Source: an uncultured Rickettsiales bacterium (GTDB lineage: Bacteria; Pseudomonadota; Alphaproteobacteria; Rickettsiales; UBA1997). From it: a stretch of DNA of 64,000 nt. The position numbers and the translations under genes were made by a program. The DNA is taken from contig CALXVQ010000009.1 of assembly GCA_944392135.1 (NCBI GenBank), positions 1 through 64,000 on the forward strand. Direction: 5' to 3'. Below are positions 1-7,311 of the stretch, piece by piece; positions within the stretch are counted from its first letter, which is position 1; each line of letters starts with the position of its first letter. Below the pieces are notes generated by a model. It did not search any database and was not told the origin of the DNA. It saw only the letters and a list, made by a program, of their open reading frames with translations.

Positions 1-408
1 ACAAATGCTATATCTGATTTAGCAGAAGCAACATTGGATATTAGATTTACAGAAAAATATAATGCTGATAAAATTTTACAAATAATAAAAGATAATATTG
101 TAGGAGATATAAATTTAGAAATAATAAGTTATGGTGATTTAGTATTCACAAAAACAGATGATAAATATCTAAAATTATACGAGAAATCTATTGAAAATAT
201 TCTTAATAAAAAACCTATATTAAGTTTTGTCACTGGTGCTAGTGATTCTAGATTCTTTGCTAATGAAAATACAGTTATAATTCCTAATCAACCAACAGGT
301 GGTAATATTCATAATGATGGTGAATGGGTTGATATTGAAACAATAAAACAATTTTTAGAAATTAAAAAAGACTTTTTAAATAATTTGATTAAAAGTAAAT
401 ATTTATAA
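1..408 (+). CDS. dapE: DapE-like M20 family peptidase, C-terminal part (partial)
   Basis: The reading frame is open from the first base of the window, so the true start lies upstream and only about 135 C-terminal residues are seen. The fragment begins TNAISDLAEATLDIRF, which matches the dimerisation/lid domain of M20 metallopeptidases of the succinyl-diaminopimelate desuccinylase type. It then has GASDSRFF and a PTGGNIHNDGEWV segment, corresponding to the DapE signatures GTSDxRF and the metal-binding His near the C-terminus. DapE makes LL-diaminopimelate for lysine and peptidoglycan. The upstream catalytic domain is off-window, so another M20 member (for example ArgE) cannot be excluded. An inverted repeat follows the stop codon. 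Confidence 0.7.
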   Translation, partial: TNAISDLAEATLDIRFTEKYNADKILQIIKDNIVGDINLEIISYGDLVFTKTDDKYLKLYEKSIENILNKKPILSFVTGASDSRFFANENTVIIPNQPTGGNIHNDGEWVDIETIKQFLEIKKDFLNNLIKSKYL

Positions 409-419
409 TTTATAAAAAT

Positions 420-451
420 AATAGAGTATTAATATTAATTTATACTCTATT
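420..451 (+). terminator. Terminator-like inverted repeat after the dapE-like gene
   Basis: A 10-bp perfect stem (AATAGAGTAT with ATACTCTATT) encloses a 12-nt AT loop, 12 bases after the stop codon. The downstream T-run is poor (ATTTAGTCT), so this is only a possible intrinsic terminator. Confidence 0.45.
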
Positions 452-558
452 ATTTAGTCTAATCAAAAATAAACATTGCCTTTTTAAAAATATCTTTTAG
501 TATGAAAAATAGAGTTTGTACTCACGAGATTTTTTATTATTAGATTTTACAAAAATTT

Positions 559-590
559 AATAATAATTTTGCCTTATGGCGTTTATTATT
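559..590 (+). promoter_or_regulatory. Hairpin in the RNase J leader
   Basis: An AT stem (AATAATAAT pairing with TTTATTATT, one mismatch) is capped by a GCC-TTAT-GGC hairpin. It lies 35 bases upstream of the RNase J start codon. It could be a leader structure used for mRNA turnover or autoregulation. No known RNA family was recognised. Confidence 0.3.
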
Positions 591-624
591 TTAGGGTCGC
601 AAGACTTACAATATAATTTTTAAT

Positions 625-2340
625 ATGACTTTAAATTTAGAAAAATTTAAAAAGGAACTTTTGTTCCTGCCGCTCGGTGGTAGTGGTGAAATAGGACTTA
701 ATTGTAATTTATATCATTACAATGGAAAATGGCTAATAGTTGATATGGGTATTGGTTTTACTGACTCTATACCCGGTGTTGATGTTATTGCTCCTGATAT
801 AACTTTTATAAAACAAAATTTAGATAATTTTTTGGGAATTGTCATAACTCATATTCACGAAGATCACATTGGTGCAATTCAATATTTATGGGAAGAACTA
901 AAATTACCAATTTATGCATCAAAATTTGCATCATTATTTTTAAAGGAAAAATTAAGCGAATATCAATTTTCAGAAGAAGTAAAAATTATAGAAGTAGAAG
1001 ATGGACAAAAATTATCTTTAAAACCTTTTGAACTTGAATTTATTAATTTAACGCATTCAACACCAGAAATGAATGCAATTCTCATTAAAACACCAAAAGG
1101 AAATATTTTACACACAGGAGATTGGAAATTTGAAGAAAAACCAATTCTTGGAAAAATATCAAATAAAAAAAGATTAAAACAATTAGGAAATAAAGAAAAT
1201 ATTTTAGCAATGGTTTCCGAATCCACAAACATCTTTCAACAATCAAATACAAAAAATGAAGTAGATTTGTTAAAAAATCTAAAAAAAATAGTAAAAAGCA
1301 ATAAAAGCGGTTTAGTTGTTTGTGCAATTTTTGCTTCAAACATTTCAAGAATAATTACATTATCACTTGCTGCAAAAGCTTCTGGACGAAAAATTGGTAT
1401 AATTGGTAGATCAATTTATAGAATATTGAAAGTTGCCAATGAAATGAATTATCTTCCTAAGGGACTAGAATTTGTTTCAGAAGAAGATCTAGGAAAATAT
1501 GACAAAAAAGAATTATTAATAATTTCAACCGGTTGCCAAGGAGAACCTAATTCTGGACTTGCTAAATTAGCTAATGATTTATCTAAAAAAATTAAACTAA
1601 ATTCTGGTGATACAATAATTTTTTCTTCTAGAATTATTCCAGGAAATGAAAAAGCTATACATTCTTTATATAATAAATTGTCAGAAAAAGATGTAAAAAT
1701 AGTGAATGCTGAAAATGAATTCGTACATTTATCTGGACATTACACTAGAAATGAATTAATAGAAATGTATAAATTAGTAAAACCTAAAATGGTTATTGCA
1801 GTTCATGGTGAAGAAATGCATTTAGCAGAACATAAAAGAGTTGCAAAAGAATGTGGTGTATCCACTGTAATTAAAGGAAAAAATGGTGATTTAATTAAAA
1901 TAGATTCAAAAAATGTACAAAAAAGCAAAATTATTGATTGTATACCTTTAACCAATGTCGCAGTAGATGGAAAACGATTACTACCATTATCTAGTCATAT
2001 AATTAATGAAAGAAAAAAATTAGCTGAATCTGGTATTATTTTCTTAATACTTAAAGTTGATAGATTGTATAAATTATTAGACGAACCATCAATAACAGCG
2101 GTTGGAAACTATGATTTAATGCATGAAAAATTAATGAATGAAATGCTTGAAGATGAAATTAAAAATGCTTACGATGAATCATTAATTAAACTAGCAAACC
2201 CAGAAAATGCTGATAATTTTAAAGAGGATGATAAGAAAGAAGCTTTTTTAATCAAAGAAGTAAATAAAAAAATTACCCATATATTAAAATTAGACATGGG
2301 AAAAAAACCATTTATAGTTATTAAAATTGTAAAATGCTAA
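625..2340 (+). CDS. rnj: Ribonuclease J
   Basis: Metallo-beta-lactamase/beta-CASP ribonuclease of 571 residues, normal length for RNase J, an RNA maturation and decay enzyme with 5'-3' exonuclease and endonuclease activity. The N-terminus has the family phrase LPLGGSGEIGLN. The metal-binding motif THIHEDHIGA is near residue 75 and the HTGDW histidine near residue 165. A beta-CASP segment follows (SGRKIGIIGRS, then STGCQGEPNSGL near residue 305), and the final core histidine motifs are LSGHY and VHGEE near residues 370-395. A roughly 120-residue C-terminal domain completes it. No clear Shine-Dalgarno precedes the ATG. It stands alone and converges on the galE operon across a shared hairpin. 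Confidence 0.95.
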   Translation: MTLNLEKFKKELLFLPLGGSGEIGLNCNLYHYNGKWLIVDMGIGFTDSIPGVDVIAPDITFIKQNLDNFLGIVITHIHEDHIGAIQYLWEELKLPIYASKFASLFLKEKLSEYQFSEEVKIIEVEDGQKLSLKPFELEFINLTHSTPEMNAILIKTPKGNILHTGDWKFEEKPILGKISNKKRLKQLGNKENILAMVSESTNIFQQSNTKNEVDLLKNLKKIVKSNKSGLVVCAIFASNISRIITLSLAAKASGRKIGIIGRSIYRILKVANEMNYLPKGLEFVSEEDLGKYDKKELLIISTGCQGEPNSGLAKLANDLSKKIKLNSGDTIIFSSRIIPGNEKAIHSLYNKLSEKDVKIVNAENEFVHLSGHYTRNELIEMYKLVKPKMVIAVHGEEMHLAEHKRVAKECGVSTVIKGKNGDLIKIDSKNVQKSKIIDCIPLTNVAVDGKRLLPLSSHIINERKKLAESGIIFLILKVDRLYKLLDEPSITAVGNYDLMHEKLMNEMLEDEIKNAYDESLIKLANPENADNFKEDDKKEAFLIKEVNKKITHILKLDMGKKPFIVIKIVKC

Positions 2341-2355
2341 TTAAACAATGAATAA

Positions 2356-2390
2356 TATAACTACAAATATATTTTATACTTGTAGTTATA
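2356..2390. terminator. Bidirectional terminator between rnj and galE
   Basis: An 11-bp perfect stem (TATAACTACAA with TTGTAGTTATA) and a 13-nt loop sit in the 57-bp gap between the convergent rnj and galE genes, where a shared terminator is expected. AT-rich tracts flank both sides. Confidence 0.6.
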
Positions 2391-2397
2391 TATAAAA

Positions 2398-3381
2398 TTA
2401 TTTTTTAATTTTATTTAGCCAATTCCATGTGTGTAAAATATGATGTTTTACATCTTTAAATTCAATATCCCAACCAAGATATTCCTTTGCTAAACTATTA
2501 TCGCAAATAAGACATTCAGGATCACCTGGTCTTCTATCAACTATTTGATAATTAATTTTATCACCAACAACTTCTTCTGCTTTTTTAATAATTTCTAACA
2601 CAGAAAAGCCATTACCGCTTCCTAAATTAATTTTTTTAGATTGTTTAGTTTTTAGCATTTTTTCTAATGCTAATATATGTGCATTAGCTAAATCATTTAC
2701 ATGAATATAATCTCTAATACAGGTACCATCTTTTGTATTCCAATCACCACCAAAAACTTTAATTTCTAACCCTTTTTTATATCTTTCTAAAACTATTGGT
2801 ATTAAATGGTTAGATGGTTCATATGTTTCACCTAATTCACATTCTGGATCAGCACCTGATGCATTAAAATATCTAAGAATTGTATATTTTAAATTATAAG
2901 CTTTTTCAAAATCTGCTAATATTTTTTCAACCATTAATTTAGATTCCCCATATGGATTTATAGGCATTTGTGGTGTATTTTCATTTATAATACTTTGTGC
3001 TGGCATACCAAATGTTGCAGCAGTAGATGAAAAAATAATATTTTTAATATCACAATCAATCATTGCTTTTAATAAATTTAAAGTAGCTACAACATTATTA
3101 TTATAATATTTATAAGGATTTTCTACACTTTCTCCAACTTCTATTGATGCAGCAAAATGCATAACTGCAATAGGTTGATATTTTTTAAAAGTATCTATTA
3201 ATAAATCGTAATTATGTAAATCACCTTCTACAAAATCACCATATTTTACAAACTCTCGTGTGCCTGTTGATAAATTATCAAAAACAACAGGATTATAACC
3301 ATTCTTTTTAGCTATTTTACAGAAATGAGAACCAATATACCCTGCCCCACCTGCAACTAAAATTGTTTTTTCATTTGTCAT
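2398..3381 (-). CDS. galE: UDP-glucose 4-epimerase
   Basis: 327-residue extended short-chain dehydrogenase that interconverts UDP-glucose and UDP-galactose using bound NAD, supplying sugars for surface glycans. The Rossmann motif VAGGAGYIGSH is at residues 9-19. The catalytic Ser-Ser-Thr stretch FSSTAATFG is near residue 118, and the YxxxK pair is YGESK near residue 143. RYFNASGADP and RDYIHVNDLA are GalE-type substrate-loop motifs. The length fits GalE (about 330-340). It is the last gene of the tpiA-ridA-alaS(C)-galE operon, two bases after the preceding stop codon, so co-transcription is near certain. Confidence 0.93.
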   Translation of the reverse strand: MTNEKTILVAGGAGYIGSHFCKIAKKNGYNPVVFDNLSTGTREFVKYGDFVEGDLHNYDLLIDTFKKYQPIAVMHFAASIEVGESVENPYKYYNNNVVATLNLLKAMIDCDIKNIIFSSTAATFGMPAQSIINENTPQMPINPYGESKLMVEKILADFEKAYNLKYTILRYFNASGADPECELGETYEPSNHLIPIVLERYKKGLEIKVFGGDWNTKDGTCIRDYIHVNDLANAHILALEKMLKTKQSKKINLGSGNGFSVLEIIKKAEEVVGDKINYQIVDRRPGDPECLICDNSLAKEYLGWDIEFKDVKHHILHTWNWLNKIKK

Positions 3382-3383
3382 AT

Positions 3384-5051
3384 TTATTTTATTTCATTAG
3401 AAACAACATTAATAATTTTATCAAATATATTCTCAATATTATCATTTAAACTTGCACCACCCATAGCAAACCAAGGTTGTCCGCCACCACCATTTCCACC
3501 TGCGACTTGTACTGCACTCTTAATTATTTCATTTGCTTTATATTTGTCATTTAAATCTTTTGAAACACCAATCATTATAGAAATTTTATTTTCAAAACTT
3601 GAAACACAAACAGCAATAGTATTTGAATTATATTTTTGATTTTGAATATTTATAAAATTACCTTTTGCATCTTTTGGTTCAATATCTTTCAATAATGTAT
3701 AAGCAAAAACAATACCATTTTTATCTAATTCTTTAAATTCAATTTTAGACATATTAGATTTTTTAGCATCATTAAGTTGTTTTTTTATAGCTTTGTAATC
3801 ATTAACAAGGCTATTAACTTTATCAACTACATTATCAACACCTGATTGCAATACATCATCTAAATCTTTAACTATATTTTGAAATTTATTCATATATTTA
3901 ATAGCTTCAAGTCCTGTTACAGCTTCAATTCTTCTAACACCAGCAGAAATAGCCCCTTCACTAACAATTTTAAATAAACCAATCTCGCCAGTTTTTGAAA
4001 CATGTGTTCCACCACATAATTCAATAGAACAAACAGATTTTAAAGATGAATTATTTAAGTCAGCTAAACCATCACTAACATCATTAAAAGAATTATTTGA
4101 TAGGTTATTGTAATTCTTTTTCTCCTTTACTATATCTTCATGAGATTTTTCACCCATAAATAATACTCTAACTTTATCTTCATATTTTTCATTAAATAAA
4201 GCCATAGCTCCACTATTTTTAGCATCATCTAAATTCATTATTTTGGTTTCAACTTTTGTATTTTTGTAAATTAAATCATTTACAATATTTTCAATTTCTT
4301 CAATTTGTTCTCTACCAACACCTTTACTTAATGTAAAATCAAACCTTAATCTACTATCATCAACATAAGAACCTTTTTGCATTACAGTATTTCCATAAAT
4401 TTTTCTTAATGCATATTGTAATAAATGAGCTGATGAGTGATTAGCTCTAATTTTATTTCTTCTTTCTGTATTAATTGATAAATTTACATAATCACCAACT
4501 TTGATTTTTCCACTCTCCATTTTTCCTTTATGTAAAAAGTAATGTGGAAATGGCCTTTTTACATCAGTAATTTCAATAGTTGAAAAAGGTAAAGGAATAA
4601 CTCCATTTTCTTTAATTTGAATTGCAAGTCCGGTATCACCAACTTGTCCACCAGACTCTCCATAAAATGTAGTTTTATCTACAAAAAATTCAAATTCATC
4701 ACCTTCTTTAACTTCCTCTACCTCTTTTCCATCTTTTATAATAGCTAATATTTTTCCCATAATAGTGTTTTTTTCATAACCATAAAACTCAGTTGGTTGT
4801 ATCTTTTCTTTAACATCAAAATATATTTTACTATTTTTGACATCACCACTTCCAACCCAAGCTTCTTTAGCTTTTTTCTTTTGCTCTGCCATTTCAGCTT
4901 CAAACTCTTCAATATTAACTTCAATACCTTTTTCTCTTAAAATGGCCTGAGTCAAGTCTAACGGAAAACCATATGTATCATATAAAGTAAAAGCAACCTT
5001 GCCACTAAATAATGGCTTATTTTTATTATCATTTTTTATATTCTCCGTCAT
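3384..5051 (-). CDS. alaS: Alanyl-tRNA synthetase C-terminal half (editing and C-Ala domains only)
   Basis: 555 residues matching only the C-terminal part of AlaRS (normally about 870). After a 13-residue polar leader the protein enters the family sequence at SGKVAFTLYDTYGFPLDLTQ. In ordinary AlaRS this lies about 370-390 residues in, after the class II catalytic core. Editing-domain zinc motifs are present: NHSSAH (HxxxH, near residue 205) and CGGTHVSKTGEIG (near residue 349). The C-Ala domain ends with GGNGGGGQPW. A roughly 38-residue Asn/Ser-rich insertion precedes the CGGTH motif. The ATG has a good AGGAG site and follows ridA by 34 bp, so this looks like a true gene start and not a truncated reading frame. 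No N-terminal catalytic half exists in the window; it must be encoded elsewhere, or this is a free-standing editing protein. Confidence 0.9.
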   Translation of the reverse strand: MTENIKNDNKNKPLFSGKVAFTLYDTYGFPLDLTQAILREKGIEVNIEEFEAEMAEQKKKAKEAWVGSGDVKNSKIYFDVKEKIQPTEFYGYEKNTIMGKILAIIKDGKEVEEVKEGDEFEFFVDKTTFYGESGGQVGDTGLAIQIKENGVIPLPFSTIEITDVKRPFPHYFLHKGKMESGKIKVGDYVNLSINTERRNKIRANHSSAHLLQYALRKIYGNTVMQKGSYVDDSRLRFDFTLSKGVGREQIEEIENIVNDLIYKNTKVETKIMNLDDAKNSGAMALFNEKYEDKVRVLFMGEKSHEDIVKEKKNYNNLSNNSFNDVSDGLADLNNSSLKSVCSIELCGGTHVSKTGEIGLFKIVSEGAISAGVRRIEAVTGLEAIKYMNKFQNIVKDLDDVLQSGVDNVVDKVNSLVNDYKAIKKQLNDAKKSNMSKIEFKELDKNGIVFAYTLLKDIEPKDAKGNFINIQNQKYNSNTIAVCVSSFENKISIMIGVSKDLNDKYKANEIIKSAVQVAGGNGGGGQPWFAMGGASLNDNIENIFDKIINVVSNEIK

Positions 5052-5055
5052 AATA

Positions 5056-5060
5056 CTCCT
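5056..5060 (-). promoter_or_regulatory. Shine-Dalgarno site that fixes the start of the alaS C-half
   Basis: AGGAG on the minus strand, four bases before the ATG. Most genes here lack a clear site, so this supports initiation at the split point as genuine. Confidence 0.7.
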
Positions 5061-5085
5061 ATTTAAAAAACACTAATTATAAAAA

Positions 5086-5481
5086 TTATAAATCTTTAAC
5101 AGCAATAACTTCAATTTCAACTAAACCACCTTTTGGCAAGCCTGCAACTTGTATTGCTGATCTAGCTGGAAAATCGCCAACAAAATGACCTGCATAAACT
5201 TCATTAACTTTTGCAAAATCATTCATATCAGCTAAAAATATTGTTGTCTTAACTATATTTGAAAATGTAAGTCCTGCTTCTTCTAAAATAGCAGAAATAT
5301 TTTGCATAGCTTGTTCTGCTTGTGCTTCAACACCACCTTCAACCATTTTTCCACTTTCTGGTTCTAAGCCTAATTGTCCGGATACAAATAATAGATTATC
5401 AATTTCTATTGCTTGTGAATATGGGCCTATTGCTTGTGGTGCTTCATATGTTGATAAAACATTTTTCATAGTTATACTCAC
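5086..5481 (-). CDS. ridA: RidA family enamine/imine deaminase
   Basis: Small YjgF/YER057c/UK114 protein of 127-131 residues. It hydrolyses reactive enamine/imine intermediates released by PLP enzymes, protecting metabolism. Family features are APQAIGPYSQA at the N-terminus, FVSGQLG, and a C-terminal FPARSAIQVAGLP containing the conserved arginine that holds the substrate carboxylate, followed by VEIEVIAV. The reading frame opens with GTG overlapping the tpiA stop (TAGTG). An ATG 12 bases later gives a more typical N-terminus (MKNVLSTYEAP) and is an equally likely start. It is translationally coupled to tpiA. Confidence 0.95.
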   Translation of the reverse strand: MSITMKNVLSTYEAPQAIGPYSQAIEIDNLLFVSGQLGLEPESGKMVEGGVEAQAEQAMQNISAILEEAGLTFSNIVKTTIFLADMNDFAKVNEVYAGHFVGDFPARSAIQVAGLPKGGLVEIEVIAVKDL

Positions 5482-6275
5482 TAATAATTAAAAACACCTT
5501 TAACAATACCAAAGAATTCTTCACCTTTCATACTTGCACCACCAACAAGTACACCATTTACATTTTTAAGTGAAAGAATATCTTTTGCATTTGATGCTTT
5601 TACAGAACCGCCATATAAAACAGTAATTTTACTCTTTTCTACATTTTTCATCTTATGTAAAATTTCTTTGATATAACCTTCCATTTCATCAATTTCTTCT
5701 GTTGTAGGAACTTTTCCTGTACCAATAGCCCATACTGGTTCGTAAGCAATAACAACACTATCTAAATCAACACCATTTGTTGAATTTAAAACTTGTTCTC
5801 CAACATATTCTAAGTGTTTTTTAGCTTCTCTCACTGCTAAATCTTCACCAATACAAATCAATGGAGTAATACCATAGCTTAAACATTTTGCAGCTTTTTT
5901 AGCAACTAATGAATCACTTTCATTTTGATATTGTCTTCTTTCAGAATGTCCAACTAATGTATATTTACAGCCGATTTCTTCTAAAAATGCTGGACTTGTA
6001 TTTCCTGTAAATGCACCTTTTTCTTCATAATATGCATCTTCTGCACCAATTACAACTTTGAAATATTTTGTTTTTTTGTTATATTCTTCTGCTTTTTTCA
6101 TAGCATATTCAATATATATATCTGGTAAACAAATCAAAATTAAAGGAACTTTATCTTGATCTATTGAATTATTATTTTCATACTCAATAGCACATTTTGT
6201 AAAATCTTCAAACCATTGATCTATCATTGGTTTTGAACCATTCATCTTCCAATTTCCTGAAATTATTGTAGTCAT
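5481..6275 (-). CDS. tpiA: Triosephosphate isomerase
   Basis: 264-residue TIM barrel converting dihydroxyacetone phosphate and glyceraldehyde 3-phosphate in glycolysis/gluconeogenesis. Catalytic residues are in place: Asn-Lys in SGNWKMNG (residues 6-13), His in VGHSERR (near 108) and Glu in AYEPVWAIGTG (near 180). The phosphate-binding LYGGSVK and GVLVGGAS motifs are near the end. It is the first gene of the leftward operon. Its stop overlaps the ridA start by one base. Confidence 0.97.
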   Translation of the reverse strand: MTTIISGNWKMNGSKPMIDQWFEDFTKCAIEYENNNSIDQDKVPLILICLPDIYIEYAMKKAEEYNKKTKYFKVVIGAEDAYYEEKGAFTGNTSPAFLEEIGCKYTLVGHSERRQYQNESDSLVAKKAAKCLSYGITPLICIGEDLAVREAKKHLEYVGEQVLNSTNGVDLDSVVIAYEPVWAIGTGKVPTTEEIDEMEGYIKEILHKMKNVEKSKITVLYGGSVKASNAKDILSLKNVNGVLVGGASMKGEEFFGIVKGVFNY

Positions 6276-6423
6276 ATTAAATTTTAAAAATTATTACAAT
6301 ACTTATAAAATATAACCTATTAATTAATTTTCAAATCATTTTTATAAAAATATTATCTTGCAAAGTAAAAAATATTATATAAAAATATTTACAATACTAT
6401 TATTATAAATATTATAAGTGTAA

Positions 6424-7311
6424 ATGCCATCAATAAATAATAATTTTTTTTCAATATTAACAACATTAACTAATTTTTGGAGTAAATTTAATTGTGTACT
6501 CATTCCGCCAGCACAAACAGAAATTTCGTCTCCAATGTTTCATCCTAATGTTTTTTTTAATATAATTGATAACAAAAAAAATTATAACATAATGTATTTT
6601 CAGCCATACACACTTTCAAAAGAAAATGTAGATTCCAGATATGATATGCAAACTTACAGCTTTTTAAAATTTCAAGTAATTTTAAGAACAGAATTAGACT
6701 TACCACAAGAAGTATTTTTAGAGAGTTTAGAAAAAATAAATTGCGATTTAAAAAACAACAAAATTAGATTTAAAAATGAAAACTTTAATAGTTTCGTATT
6801 TAGATTAAATGCTAATGGTTATAGAATTTACTTAAATGGCACACCTATTGCAATTCTATATTACATGCAAAATTTAGGAAAATACGAAACAAATAGTAAT
6901 CAAATTGTTATATCATATAATTTAGATAATCTTGCTATGCTACTTCAAGATTGTGAAAATGTATGGAATATTAAATGGAACAATGCAAAACCAGAAGACA
7001 CAATAACATATGGAGATATAATGCTAGATTTAGAAAAAGATGGTTATAATTTTATTACAAATAATCTAAATCAAAAAGATCTCATAGAAATATTTAATAT
7101 TCTAACAAATATGGCTAATAAATTATTAGTTGAAAAAATATCTATATCTGCATATATTTATGCTTTAAGAGCAAAATATTATTTAGATATACTTGATTAT
7201 AAAAATTTTTTAACACAAGAAAGTAAAATTAAATACAACAAAATCCTTAGAGAAATTATTGATAATTGTTGTAAAGAATATTTAGAAAATAAAAAAGATA
7301 TATTAAAATGA
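6424..7311 (+). CDS. glyQ: Glycyl-tRNA synthetase alpha subunit, strongly diverged
   Basis: 295 residues, the normal GlyQ length, collinear with bacterial GlyRS alpha: FWSKFNCVLIPP for YWxxxGCxxxQP, a FHP, FQPY, KFQVIL, IRFKNENF, a GYRIYLNG for GWEVWLxG, then TITYGDIM. Signature class II residues are altered. The usual QPSRRPTDGRYGENPNR region (motif 2) reads FQPYTLSKENVDSRYD. The TYGLERLAMY of motif 3 reads SYNLDNLAML, losing the Glu-Arg pair. FTYFQQVGG reads LYYMQNLGK. The gene is intact and overlaps glyS by 4 bp. It could be an extreme but active alpha subunit, or a former GlyRS with a new or lost role. The family assignment is firm; activity is doubtful. Confidence 0.82.
   Translation: MPSINNNFFSILTTLTNFWSKFNCVLIPPAQTEISSPMFHPNVFFNIIDNKKNYNIMYFQPYTLSKENVDSRYDMQTYSFLKFQVILRTELDLPQEVFLESLEKINCDLKNNKIRFKNENFNSFVFRLNANGYRIYLNGTPIAILYYMQNLGKYETNSNQIVISYNLDNLAMLLQDCENVWNIKWNNAKPEDTITYGDIMLDLEKDGYNFITNNLNQKDLIEIFNILTNMANKLLVEKISISAYIYALRAKYYLDILDYKNFLTQESKIKYNKILREIIDNCCKEYLENKKDILK

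Noticed and set aside
3384-5051. Truncated alaS pseudogene
   Set aside because: It has a clean start with a good ribosome site, intact editing motifs and operon spacing. No remnant of the N-terminal half lies upstream.
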